64,000 bases of DNA, taken from NCBI GenBank assembly GCA_958295665.1, contig OY282558.1, positions 17,297,409 through 17,361,408 on the forward strand, written 5' to 3'. This document shows positions 35,193 through 47,581 of the stretch, one piece after another. A program made the translations under genes and the position numbers. Numbering within the stretch: the first letter of the stretch is position 1; every line of letters begins with the position of its first letter. Source of the stretch: Tipula vernalis (Eukaryota > Arthropoda > Insecta > Diptera > Tipulidae). The notes beneath the pieces are model-generated. The model did no database searches and was not told the origin of the DNA. It worked only from the letters and a program-made list of their open reading frames with translations.

Positions 35193-38100
35193 TTTAAAGT
35201 ATATAGTAATTCTAGATAACGATAAGACAAAATATCAAATTTTATTAGCAAAACCAAAATGAAATCAACAAATAATTTAAAAATTTTGAAAAATCTATAT
35301 AGTAATATATATGTAAATATAAAAAATTAAAAGACGGATAAATTATGATCAACAAAACTATTAATTTATTAATTAAAAGTTTTCATGAAAAATTAAAATC
35401 ATATTACGAGTTCATGCTTATATATATCAATATATGGTATATGCCTATGTACATATATGATTACGTAAATTAATTATTCATACAAAAATATAAAATGACG
35501 AATTATGACATTTTTAACCGGCAGTAATAGCTTTATTTTGTCCGTATCTATAGCGCTCAGCAGCCCGTTTTAAAACGTAGACACAATTTTTTCGTAATTC
35601 GATTTTGCTTATTTCAGAAAATCCCAGTTCCTGAAAACGACAATTAATGGTAGTTTCAATTAAACTAATTAAATGATTCATGTCCGAAAATGCCTTTTTA
35701 TTTTTTTCTAAAATAAGAAATTAATAATTAGTAAACTTGATCACTTAATACAAAAAAAATTATATTTATATACCTTTCTTAATATTGACTGCCCCTGTTC
35801 ATGTAAACTGAATGTAATGTTTCAGGTTCGATCAGCTTTTCGAGAATATTACGAATATATTTATTTACTTTTCGTCCCTCTACCTCCGATTTAAGAATAA
35901 TTAGCTACAAATTCAATGGTTATTAATTGAATGTTTACATTAAAATCAAACTTTTTTTTCATATACCATTTGATCGCTATCGACAGAAATTAATCTGCAT
36001 TTAAACTGCTCTACTTCATTTATACTATAAATGGAAGTTTTGGTGATTTAAAAGAAGGAACTTTTTAAATTGAGCTAGTGGTATTTTTTCTCATGAAGGC
36101 TATTAGATCTGGTTAATGTTATTGATTTTGAGTGTTGATAGTCAAAATAGTTTAATTAATGGAATAATAAAAATGCCAGAAAATGTTTGCATTTCTTGTA
36201 AAAAATGTTCGAATTTTTGTTTTATGGTGCTACTTGTGACGTATTTCTAAAGATGGAAAGGTTTCTACTATGTTATAAAGGATAAAATAAGACGGTTTGG
36301 ATTTTAAGTTAAATTTAGAAGGAATTTATAAGACATCTGTTTATTTGCTTCAAAAAACTAAATTAAAAGCCCTTTAAATTTGAAATAATATTATTAAATT
36401 TCAGTAAGGTTCTTCTAGCTTCCTATGCCGTCTGGTGCACCTTCAGCTAATAACACCAATACCTGAGATTGTTATTGCCCACAAATACTCAACTACAGAT
36501 GTAGTGAGTTCGATATTGTCTATTGATATCAAATTAACTTAAATTATATCGGAAATGAACTATTTTATTACTTAAAAACATTAAACTCGTTCTATTTTGG
36601 TTGCCCGAGTTTTCTTAAAGATATTAATTTTAATATAAATTCTAAATTGCAAGTACAAAATGTTATGTTCGTGTTGGATTGAGTAAATAATCCCTTTTAT
36701 TAGAGATTAATTATTTACAATTTGATTCACAACTTTTAAAGATGTGGTTCACAAAGTTTAGGTAAAATTCCGCATATAGTAAAACCGCAATAGGGACCTA
36801 CTAGAGCCCTAATAATAGTTTGACTCCTTTAGGTTGTCGGCCAGACAATTTTGGACCACATAGCCTTCGTAAAGAATTTTTAATTTTTGCTCGTACAAGT
36901 ACTTGCATAATTTAAAAAAGGTTCGAATTTTTAAACATTTGATTTAGTGGATGCGTTGGGGGTCGGACGTCAACTCTTGAAGAAGACGGACGTGTTTTTC
37001 GGAATTAAAATTTTTATTTTTATTTTTATTTATTTATTTAGTTTAAAGTAGTTTAGTTTAAAGTGATAATAGTTTATAAATCAAGTGAAAAAAGAAAATT
37101 ATAATGTTTAAGAAAGAAAAAGGAATGCAGTGAAATGTATACGTAAATGGAAAATGTGATTGTGTTTGTGTTAGAGTGTACATATTCAAATCTTTAGATT
37201 TTAGGAAAATATGTTGGCTAAATTAGTGTTTTATGTGCAGCTTAGGTTTCTCAGTGTTCTTATATGTACATAAAGTGTAGTGATGTGTAAAATAGTTGTA
37301 GTGTAGTGTTGATTAGATTAAAACAGTGATCAAATCAAGATGGACACAAACTGGTAGTATGTGTTACAAAAAAAATTCTAACGGGACTTTTTTACGAGGT
37401 ATAATTCATATTGCATGGACTGGTCTTTGTACATTATGTACATGGAATATGAATGTGTGAAAAATTTATTGCTCTTTATTTTTATTTACATATTTTTATT
37501 GATTATTATATGATTATTTGGTTGGATATATACAGAGTCGATATAGCGGTTCTTTGTATACATATTAAGTGAAAAAAACACGAAATGTTTGTATGTTTTG
37601 TCATGTTATATGTATATGGGGAATGACAAAAACATGCCAGCCAACGCGCAATTAGATTCCTTCAAAATCAATTGGTTTGAATCATCAAATTCATCAAGTT
37701 TTCGGAACTGTAACTGTCGCACCAATGCCATTTAGTTTGCTTTACAAGGCTACTGAATTAATACTAGTAGTATTTACAGTACCTGTGAACTGTCTATTGG
37801 TCCTACAGAAATTTTCCGATAAAAAAAAAATATTCTCGCTTGTGCATTAAATATTTAGGGAAGGCGGTTTTTTTATAATTTAATACCTGCTTCATAACAT
37901 ATTAAATGGATTGTAAGCTTAAATGGAATCACTCAACCAACAAGTCTCCTTGCCATAACCACACAAAATCATGGTTTTTATAATTTGTACTTTACAAATC
38001 CAATCGATCAACATCATCAATAAAATCAATGGAATACCTCAACACAAAAATATCAATCAATTAATTTTCATATCGCCTATAAACCTGATAATTATAATTA

Positions 38101-40595
38101 ATTATCATTAATTTTCTTTTTAAATCGTGATTACAATTTAGTGTATTTATTGAGTGCTTGTGCATTGAGTTTATTGTGTTTTGTGTGTGTGTGGTTCGAT
38201 GGTGTCTCTGTTGTATTTTCACAAGATGAAAATGAAATTTTTTCGGTTTCTGTGATTTTATTTAAAATGCTAACAAAGGTAAATACACTAAATCATCGAT
38301 TTCCATAATAATTATGTGATTGAATCAAAAATAAAAGTTGAAGATTTCGAGATGAAAACTTTTCAAGGCCATTTGTTTTGTATCTCACATAAAATATGTG
38401 ACTGCCGTATCGACAATCAATTATACATTTTTGGTTATTGTGTTTTTTAGTAGTTTTAAATTAATTTTTTGTGCATTAATTACTTAAATGTATCGCGGTT
38501 AATTCGTATTTAACTAAACAACTATGGTAATTGCTGAATTATTGAACAAAGTTTGCGTGTTTTTAAAGTAATATCATATTTTGACAATTATCGACTGCTT
38601 TATCGGCGTTTATTCCCTCCAGACCAGGTGTATCATAAACGTACGGTTTACGAAGACTTTGCTATACTGGGGTGTTCGCGGACGTTGCGCTGGAGCGGTA
38701 CGAATGTAGTACGTAATGTATACTTTGGTCACATGTGAAGTGAAACAAATTTGCGATGACTTGTGTATGTATTGGTATGTATAAAGGTGTTCATAACGTG
38801 TACGCTTAAACGTAATATTTGCGGGCTGCTTGAGCGTAACGTTGACGAACGGTTTAGTGCGACTTGCCATATTTGGTTAGAATAAAATAGTTTTTTTGAA
38901 ACAATCTTATCTTTTATTTGGGTTTTTCTTCAAATGAGCCGCAACACAAGAAACAACGTGCCAAATTTCCTAATTGATCTTTTTCTGAAGTGAAATAGAA
39001 TGTTTCAGTCAAAGATGAGGTACTTTGAGTATTGCTTAAATACCTTTCAAAATGATCAATGTAATGATTTTTATACGATATTGGGGATGTGGTGCTGATC
39101 TTGAATGCCACGAGGGGCTAACAATGGTTGTCAGAAGTTTTTATATTTTCACAATACGACAACTTTAATTTGATTTGTACAAAGAGGATTGAAAATAAAG
39201 CGAATCCGCAGGATATAATTGATAGCACTGTGTATGGAGAGTGTGGATGTAGTGGTGTGTTGTAATGGGAACCTTTCGTAAACTGTTCGTAAACGAAATA
39301 CTTTTGATGTATACATTTTAGCGCCGGGAGGGTTTGAGTGCAAATCTGTCATTATGTTACCTAGTGGTGAAAAGTTGCACTAGAATTCTGGAATAACCAA
39401 TTTTTTGTGTGTTTTCGATGTTGTCTGATAAAATTTAATTAGAAATTTGATCGTAACATTAAATTTGAAATCAGAGAGTTTTTATGTAAAGTTTGTTCGT
39501 GTTTTTTCTTAAATTTTTCCTTAATATTTTAATTATGATTTTTGGGAGTAGAATTATTTGTCTAATGTGTTGCTCATCATCATTGCGGATGGCTGACGTC
39601 TTCAAGTCGGAAATTATTGGGACTATTCAAAAACCTGAAAAAATTGGTGGTCGAAAGAAATCTAATTATTGGTATTGATGGATGATGATGTAACAGGGAT
39701 TAAAGGGGCCATTGAACGTTGTTGCTTTTATCTTTGTTTCCCATTTCATTTATAAAGTGGAAATGAATAGTGGATCCATTTTTTTAATATAGATAATCTA
39801 TCCAAATTTGTATCCTCAATTCTTTACCATCCTACTGGTAATATGAGGTTTAGAGCTTTTGCACAAATTACCATGGTTTTACTAATAACTCGCATCATAT
39901 TCAAAGCTTAATAGCTCACATTCTTTGTTCTTGAACCTCCTATAAAGCCTCCTAGAAAGCCGGTAGCTAACCAGTTTAAAAATACTTATTCAAGGTAAAT
40001 ATGACAATTTACAACATAGAGTTTCTCGCCATGTTCCTTTGAAGGGCTTGTTTGAATTTTTACAAAGTTGAGGGGTTGAGATTAGTTTATACAATTTTGC
40101 ATTTGCCAACACCATTCGTTGCTGACACTCAGATATTATTTACTCGAATTTACTTAAATATTCAAGAAATAACACACGAACATAACTACTTTGGATTCAG
40201 CTAGGAAAATTTGTTAAACGTAATGAAGGTGTTGGTGATGGAACCCATATGACTTTCACTTGATTATTCCTTAATCCATCCGGCTGATTTGCCGCAGAAG
40301 GCTCCTCATTTATTCCATCCACAGTTATTTAAGCCAAAGTGCGAACTATGATTTCAACTGTTTGAAGCCTTAATATTCCTAAAGATACCGCTCATTATGG
40401 GTTTGATATTTTATTTGACTATATTGAGCAAATTGTTCAGAAATTATCAAACGTTCCTTTTGGTAAATAACTTACAAAAATTTAAACTCATTATAAAAAA
40501 ATACAATTCTCGAAAGCTGAACTCCCGATCCTGTTTAATACTTTCTTAACATTTCTTCCTTATTAATTTACCATCTTCTTTAAGGTAATGCTGTG
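35193..40595. other. Long non-coding region
   Basis: No gene supported over 5.4 kb. It contains a TTTTTA/TTTA run (37007-37045) and scattered ATGTATGTATATA words common in insect intergenic or intronic DNA. It could be intron or regulatory DNA of a gene outside the window; no exon with family motifs was seen. Small open frames at 38553-38870 and 39493-39678 are not convincing. Confidence 0.45.
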
Positions 40596-40599
40596 TATG

Positions 40600-40728
40600 A
40601 GAGTTGTGGTGTCGTGTTGTGACATGGGTATAGTGGGGTGGTATATTCGCATTTATGATATGGGGGACTGGCTTAATGCTTGACCGTGCATTGCAAGCGA
40701 TCAATTAATCAATCAATCAAACATAACA
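40600..40728 (+). repeat. SINE/LINE-tail-like repeat, copy 1
   Basis: The block GTGGTGTCGTGTTGTGACATGGGTATAGTGG...ATTCGCATTTAT...CTTAATGCTTGA ends in an (AATC)n-type tail (ATCAATTAATCAATCAATCAAA). The same block, about 85-90% identical by eye, occurs at 42387-42500 with a longer tail. A common 3' block plus a simple tail suggests a short retroposon. Confidence 0.6.
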
Positions 40729-41682
40729 ATGCCTGTATAAAGATAGTTAAAAATGTTGTTCTAAGGTGACAAAAAAAATCTTCTGCTGAAATCAATCACT
40801 TTATTAGTGTTAAATTGTAATTTATATATGTAGATTGAAACATTATAATAATTGAATGAACAGCATCGCACGTTACCTATGATAAGGGAAATTTCTTTTT
40901 ATATGATATTGTATACTATATTACATTGCAAGAATATTTGAGGTATTGATGGAAACATTTCAGCACTTTTTGGTTTGTTGAATTTAATTATATCAAAGTG
41001 TCATAGTTTGTTCAAGTATTTTGTCTGATGGTGTGGTTGTTATAAATTATACTAAATTATATATAATTGTTAGATCGTCTCCAAGCTACAGAAATATTGG
41101 TGAATTCTCGCTCAACCCCCAGAAACGCTAAGCATACAGCAGATATGTATCGTAGAAATTGTATTGCCTTGTGATATCTATTTTATTTTTATTTATTTAA
41201 CTAGTTAATTGCTATTAATTAAGTAGTAAAGCAATTTAGTTTTCAGAGAAACCTGGGAAACTCTATTTGAGTCTTATTAGTAAATATCATATATAGGTAC
41301 ATGTAGTGCTTAACTAAACGATTAATATTCTAAACCTTTTGAGTAGTATATAATAATTAATTTAAACATTATTAACTTAGTAAGTAAATAAGTAATTTAA
41401 GCATCATTAATATCCTTTTGCAAGATTTTTAGGAAATTGCCGATTAGTTGAATTTTTAATAGCATGGTTAAATATATAAAATATATATTTTTTCTGCTTT
41501 TATTTTTGAATCTAGTTGCAGTAGGTAAACCATTAATTAACTATCTACAAAAGAACGGTGGGTGGCAAATGAAACAAGTGCTGTGAATTTGAATTATAAC
41601 TTAGCAATTTCTAATTTTTTGAACATTCCCGTAGAATTTTATTGTTGATGTTAAATTATTCCTATGGCTTAATATTATGATT

Positions 41683-41757
41683 GAGGTTGGTATTGGTATT
41701 GAAGTGGGTGTTGGTATTGGTGTTGGTACTGGTGTTAATGTTCATACTTGTTGGTAT
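41683..41757. repeat. GGTGTTGGTATT minisatellite
   Basis: Imperfect 6-12 bp units of GGTATT/GGTGTT (TTGGTATTGGTATTGAAGTG and onward) repeat for about 75 bp. Coding in one frame would give Val/Gly/Ile repeats, but no longer frame supports a gene. Confidence 0.8.
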
Positions 41758-42214
41758 AATTGTTAATGATAGTTTTTGGTATTAGTATTCATATTGGTTA
41801 GTTAAAATGGTTTTAGTTTAGAACACTCCTGAGAAACTCGACCATGATGACAATGGCTGTGATGACAGCACGATGGCCAGATGGTAGTTGGTTGAGTGAT
41901 TGTTAAACTATTAATGGTTATTTATTTGTGGTACATAGGGATTGAGTTAGAATTTATTTCAGAGACTCAAATTTATACTTAATTAATTTTAAAATAGTTA
42001 TTATAAAGAATTAATGCATATTTTAAATTTAGGAATGTCTTGAAGAACCTGAAACAACCTTACAGGAGTTGGAGCAGTAGATGAACCTTAAATTGTATTG
42101 TCATGTGCTAAATAAATTACTAAAAATATATTACTAACCAATTTACTAACTATCAACTACTTAGGTGTCTGGAACCGGGTTGAGTCTTTGTTGCTAACAT
42201 TCCTTTCCCATCCC

Positions 42215-42500
42215 TCGATTTTGTTATATGTAAAAAGGTGTACGACGGCGGCCTGGCCAGGGGCGGATATCACAACTATTAGACTTATGTGGTTATCGAT
42301 GTGGCGCCTTCCTTTACGGGGTGAAGTATTGCTATGTTGGCTTCATGAAAAGTGGAGTATGATGGTATATATTTCCTTGGTAAGGGAGAGTTATGGTGTC
42401 GTGTTGTAACATGGGTATAGTGGTGTGGTATTCGCATTTATAATACGGGAGACTTGCTTAATGCTTGATCGTACATCGCAATCAATCAATCAATCAATCA
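42215..42500 (+). repeat. SINE/LINE-tail-like repeat, copy 2
   Basis: The shared block (42387-42480) matches copy 1 at 40600 and ends in (CAAT)n at 42481-42500. Upstream sequence (GCGGCCTGGCCAGGGGCGGAT near 42250) is GC-rich compared with its surroundings and probably belongs to the same element, which would then be longer than copy 1. The tail abuts the end of the transposase remnant on the other strand. Confidence 0.55.
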
Positions 42501-43840
42501 AGTGGAGAGCAGCTGAATTGCTACATGTAACAACATAAAATGATTGTACTTGTCTTCTGGTAATATACCATATTGCGTAATACAAAAGGTGAAGCATGCA
42601 GTAAGAAGCACCCATATTCCTTACCTTTAAAATAAAACAACTGAGGGGTCTCAATTTTCGTTGAAATTCACTTGGTTGAAGGAGAGAAACATAATTTAAA
42701 CGACCGGAAATTCGTTCTATCTGGCTTGAAAGCAAAAGAGACTCAGAAATGCCAACCATCCACATACGCAAAAATCTTAGTCCCGTAGTAGTCGTACGGG
42801 AATTGGTCAACCTTATTTATGGGAAGTTCTTCTAAAATGGAAATAGTATTGTGGTGATTTTCAGCAGATTTACTTCGAAATGAGCTATCCATTCTTCTTT
42901 TTGCTTGATTTTCGGGAAATGTTATCCGATTTTTAATGTAGTCTCATTCTTAAATACATCTATTGCATCCAAAATAGGCTGTATGTGACTTTATTCCCAA
43001 AACACTACTCCTTGCTGGTGTATCGCCAATAAAATTGTTGATTTTAATGTTAATTGGGCAAGTTTTATAACTAAAACTAACACATATATCCTTTATTTCA
43101 TCAACAAACGGTCGAAGAAACTCGTTAAATTCGTTAGGTTTTTTGAACCCATGATAAATTCCTATAACGAAAATTCGTTTGCTGATAGATGATCTGCCAA
43201 AAATTAGCCAAAAACAACTATTCGAACTCTTGCTAATTGGCAGACCATCAATATTAAAATCGATGAATATATCCATTGGTAAGTTTTCTGTGTTTGTCAA
43301 AAATCTGTCCAATGCTACACGAACTCGGTTTTGCGGTTGGGTTTATTTAATACTGTTCGGCTATCTATTGGTAAGCGGGGATATCCATTTGATTTAAAAA
43401 ATTGTAACATTTCATTTAAAGCTATCATTGTAATATTATGTTTGTAATGCCCACGTTCTCAGAAACATTAATAACTCATCAGTGTTTATTTTTTCTGAGC
43501 CATCGGTATTATGTTCCACTTCATTATTAAGATTAAAGCAATTATGATTATAATCATTAGCGTGGTCCAATAAAAACTCTTCATCAACATCGCTTTCAAA
43601 ATCGTTTTCTGAATTTAAATTTGATTCTCGATTGGATTGTAGCTGACAATTATCATTTTCGTAGGTAGATCTCATGTCCGTATTAGGTTGAACTACTTTG
43701 TTTTGTTGTGAGACTATTTGTATCTTATTATTAGCAAGAATACTTCCTCGATTTATACGACGTTTAAGGGAATCACGTTTAAGCTCGAGAATATGTTTTC
43801 TATACCTCGGCATTTTTGAAAATATCGAATTATTTGCCAC
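42498..43840 (-). pseudogene. EnSpm/CACTA-like (Transposase_21-type) insect transposase, broken
   Basis: The N-terminal segment starts at an upstream frame with MPRYRKHILELKRDSLKRR (about 43810) and an acidic, Asn-rich stretch, then ELLMFLRTWALQ. After a frameshift the text continues ITMIALNEMLQFFKSNGYPRLP (about 43425-43360), then the core: FNIDGLPISKSSNSCFWLIFGR (43250-43190), FVIGIYHGFKKPNEFNEFL, INNFIGDTPARSSVLGIKSHT and FGCNRC at 42955. The DG(L)P..KS....W pattern followed by FV.GIYHG..KP resembles Transposase_21 proteins, which are common in insects. C-terminal blocks PSEFQRKLRPL and LPEDKYNHFMLLHVAIQLL lie at 42680-42505. At least three frameshifts; the end is cut by the simple tail of the neighbouring repeat. 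Confidence 0.68.
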
Positions 43841-43935
43841 AATCTATTAATAATTTAAAATTTAATCTAAATGATAGGTAAAATGAAAATACAATACAAA
43901 AATTTAGACACAAAAAAACTTAGCACATACATATA

Positions 43936-44097
43936 CAGGTTGTTTTGTACTTGAGTCTAAATATTTTCAGAGGAGATTCCTTGGTTAATTTTGATTAGTA
44001 AATATTAAAAATGGACCCCCATCAGGAAAACATTTTGTTTGAAATTAATCAAGGATTCACCCATTAAAATATTTAAACTCAAGCACAAAACACCCTG
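43936..44097. mobile_element. Tc1/mariner-type MITE with TA target site
   Basis: The 162-bp element is flanked by TA on both sides (43934-43935 and 44098-44099). Its ends are CAGGTTGTTTTGTACTTGAG and the inverse of CAGGGTGTTTTGTGCTTGAG; the inverted arms run about 34 bp with three differences. It has no coding capacity. Confidence 0.8.
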
Positions 44098-44127
44098 TAT
44101 TTTGAGGAGCCGAATTATTTTCGCGTG

Positions 44128-44344
44128 AATTAATTCCGCCGGAAAATACAATATATAACATAATTTCGTACTATGACAGAATTAGTAGAAATAGGCTCAC
44201 TATGAAACGTTTGAATGCATGAGCTAAGCGGTGACCGTAATTATTTTATCCTCAAAGACAAAGCGCTATCGGAATTATTTTATCGTCCAAGGCAAAACGC
44301 GCCTGCGTTGGCTACAGTTGATTTTTCGGCGAAATTAATTCAGG
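44128..44344. repeat. Foldback-like inverted repeat
   Basis: TGAATTAATTCCGCCGGAAAA (44128-44148) is repeated inverted as TTTTTCGGCGAAATTAATTCA (about 44323-44343) with a few mismatches; about 175 bp lie between. The interior also repeats GGAATTATTTTATC/GTAATTATTTTATC near 44240 and 44270. A decayed short transposon is the simplest reading. Confidence 0.5.
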
Positions 44345-45028
44345 GAGTCATATATTATATCTACAATAAATGTATGTACAAACATTGAGCCAAAACAGGC
44401 GACACACGAGATGTTTATGTGACACAATAAATTAATTAATAAAAAATATAATATTTGTATAATTACCAATTATTGTAATATTGAACCAAACTTTCGCTTG
44501 AATAAATTGTGTTACGCACGAAGGATGATTTGCAACTAAACGTGGTTTGCATTATTAGTGGGAAATGTCACGTTATTTTACCATTTTCGCCTCTTTATTG
44601 TGTTCTTATTCGGATTCATGGACAAGTTCGTTTCTATTTCGGATTTGATATTTTCATTCATGATCATTTTCGTCTTTTATTTGTTCCTCATTCGCATCAC
44701 GTCTCTAACAGATTTTTCGTCTCTTTTAAGGACGAAAATGTCGCGATGAACGAAAATTGTTTTACGGGATAGGTAGTGAACTTACTCATATTATTTACCA
44801 CTGAAAACAAGTGAAACCAAAATTGCGATAAATTATTTATTTTCGATGCATGATTAATTACAACAACAAAAAATTTAGCATTTTTGATAAACACGAGTTT
44901 CCATTAAATATATCCACTGTTTACATAAACGAGATATCTAGTTTATTAATAATAAGTAAACACTTGCATAGTTTAGTTAATTAGTGAACCATTAAAACTG
45001 CTTTTATTTAACGTGTGCATTCGTAATT
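44345..45028. other. Upstream region of CAP-like gene 3
   Basis: AT-rich, no gene supported. Small overlapping frames at 44509-44772 lack family motifs. No clear TATA box at a usual distance from the ATG at 45029. Confidence 0.4.
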
Positions 45029-46295
45029 ATGAAATGCAGCCATTTAATATTTGTCGTAATCGTTTTGACAAAAAGTAGTATAAAATGTCGTAAAGACAAT
45101 CATATATCAAATAGAATCTTCCATAATGTAATCGTGAACGCGGTCAATAAGTATCGAGAAGATTTAATGTGTTTAAAACCTGTGATTGGGTTGAACTACA
45201 TTTCTGAAAGTGCATACCTTATCGATACTGCGAAAGGTTTACTAAATAACCCTAAACATTTTGCACATTTTCGTGGTAAGCAAATTACATCTGAAACATG
45301 CGATTATATAATAGACCTAGATTATGGTGTTCTGGCAAATATCGAAAAGTTTATAAATAATTGTTTAAACTTGACAAACAACACAAATAATTCAAATCTC
45401 ATTTGGATGTGGAGTCCATCAATTAATGCGATTGGATGTGTATTTGGAGAAAATAACAAAAAATTTATATTTTGTGTGGTAAATGACGCTGATGAGACAA
45501 TCTATAAGAATGTCGAATTCGAAAAGCGAAATGTTTTGTTCGATATAGGTTAAATATATGCAGTTGAAGTCTTATTAATTTCATAACAAAAGTTTAAATT
45601 TGTTAATTTTAGCGAGCAATGAAAATGATGGATACATAAATTTGTGCAACGGTAGAAAACTATTGAACCTAATTAAATCATGCTTCTTGCGACAACAAAG
45701 TATAACTGGTATAATCCAAGAACTGAACAAAATGCGCAACGAAATAGCAGTGGAAAAAAATTACACCAATTTCGAATATGTTGAATGGGACTATGACCTA
45801 GAAATAGCTGCTATTGAAGTTAGCCGATTTGACCGTAGAGTAATAAAAATGGGTGACTGCTTTATCACAAGTAAGTAATTAGATTTAATAAAGTAAACTC
45901 TCTATATTTAATTATTTACTACTGTTTCAGAAAAATTTGGCAATGCAACTGGTGTTTGGTATTATGAACACGGAAACTTCACCATGTCACCAGATCTATA
46001 CACAAATCTAATTCCAATTTTGTTCAAAAATGTTAAGCAAAATATAATAATCGAAATTGGTAATTTGTCAGGTAACGCTCATCGACAATATGGATGGATG
46101 TATGACGCAAAATTACGTGCAATTGGTTGTACATTTTTTAAACTGGCAAAAGATGTACATGTTTTGTGTTTGTTTAATCGTGATCCGGAATATGAAAATG
46201 CATGGAACACAAATGTATGGAACGCTGCCCTGACGAACAAATTTCAAATTCGCTTCTTTTTAATATTAGTAACAATCTACTACAGTATACTTTAA
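45029..46295 (+). CDS. CAP-like (SCP/antigen-5-related) gene 3, three exons
   Basis: Exons 45029-45548, 45613-45870 and 45931-46295 join through introns of 64 and 60 bp with GT..AG ends, both phase 1, to give 380 aa with no stop. The ATG opens a short hydrophobic signal (SHLIFVVIVLTKSS). Module 1 begins VNAVNKYREDLMC and ends AIGCVFGENNKKFIFCVVN. Module 2 has LNKMRNEIAVEKN and VEWDYDLEIAA, which fit the helix-1 N..RN.IA and W..DLE..A of CAP domains, and ends RAIGCTFFKLAKDVHVLCLFN. A C-terminal hydrophobic stretch (FFLILVTIYYSIL) with no tail could be a GPI signal or anchor. The second intron falls at the same place and phase as in genes 1 and 2. It lacks the WC....HI.C start of those genes. 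Function unknown. Confidence 0.78.
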
Positions 46296-46350
46296 CATTT
46301 TTTACATTATCGCATTTATTGCGAATATAGCAAAATAATTTACTTAAGAT

Positions 46351-46356
46351 AATAAA
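46351..46356 (+). other. Candidate polyadenylation signal of CAP-like gene 3
   Basis: AATAAA lies 55 bp after the stop codon ending at 46295. The spacing is reasonable, but the hexamer is common in such AT-rich DNA. Confidence 0.4.
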
Positions 46357-46518
46357 CAACGCCGCGTAAGATTTAAACGCCATAACTTTCATTCTTATTT
46401 TAGCATAATATATAATTGCGTCAATTACCAAGATTGGTTGATTAGGTAATAGCAAACTATAGATACAACATGAAAAAAACGAAGTGCTGAAGCTACGTAC
46501 ATGGTATACATTTCTGCT

Positions 46519-46648
46519 GAAAAAATGTACACTACGAAGTTAGCTGTATGAGTTGAATTATTTCCAACTAGAACAAAAAGTTGACCAGGGTAACGAATTT
46601 TAACTAAAAATTATACTATTTTGCTAACTTCGTCGTGTACATTTTTTC
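46519..46648. mobile_element. 130-bp hairpin MITE
   Basis: GAAAAAATGTACACTACGAAGTTAGC (arms given as 46519-46544) is matched inverted at 46623-46648 with one mismatch in 26; the loop is 78 bp. Sequence outside the arms (TTCTGCT / CACCAGAA) suggests a few more paired bases. No coding capacity. Superfamily not clear and no target duplication evident. Confidence 0.75.
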
Positions 46649-47580
46649 ACCACCAGAATTGGAGCATGTATGCACCTTGAAGCGAAATGTGATATTTAGC
46701 AAGTGACGTTTTAATATAAAAACTTTAAACCTAATAGTGACATGGAAAAATTGATTGTCACAAGTTATATTTAAGAGCTACATTTGAAATAACAAACAGA
46801 TAACAGTAAAATTCCCAACGATGGGGAAAAGATTTCTTCATGACATTTAAATCGTTTAACGAAAACGTGTAAGAATTCCACGAATATTTTTTTACTAAAA
46901 GTGAATATTGTAATGAAAATTTCATGAATAAATCACCTCCGGAAGAAGGATCATTTTTTTGGGGAACTATTGACTGTAAATTACCGTCATATCACTATCG
47001 TCGTCATCAAGAATTAATATTCTTAAAGTATGGAGCGCGTCATTACCGATCAATGGTTTGACCGTACATATAACGAGTTGAATATGAAACGTCAAAACAC
47101 TCGTATACATAAGCCTTTAGTTAAATTTTTAACTTTTAACGAAAGTGAAGTTTTTTTAAAAATGTTTACTAAATTTTTAACTGTCTATGTATTAGTAAAA
47201 ATCAACTCTTGGGTTATACGGAAAATGAACATTTTAAATGTTTATTCATTTAAAAAGATTACTAAGCATAAGCAATTATTTTAGCTCAACAAAAATTTAA
47301 AATAAGTTAATCAATAAATAGCAAACTGATTTATTTGTTTGCCAAATTGTTACGCGAATCTAATATGAAATCGATAATATTTTTTTTCGAAACAATTAGC
47401 AAATAAGAAACGATTTTTAAAGTAAATACATTAATTACAAACATAAAGATAATAAAAGAAGTAACAAACATAAAAGTGAAATTACAAGCTTAATATTTAG
47501 TATGAGCAATTAAAAATACAAAAAAAAATATTTATCTTAATTCATTCCTAACAAACGTATATACTCGTAGGTTAAACACA
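46649..47580. other. Non-coding spacer
   Basis: AT-rich. An open frame at 47030-47284 has no recognisable motif and I do not support it as a gene. Confidence 0.4.
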
Positions 47581-47581
47581 A

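Noticed and set aside
38553..38870. Overlapping open frames of 61 and 86 codons
   Set aside because: No family motif, no splice or start context, both strands open at once; likely chance.
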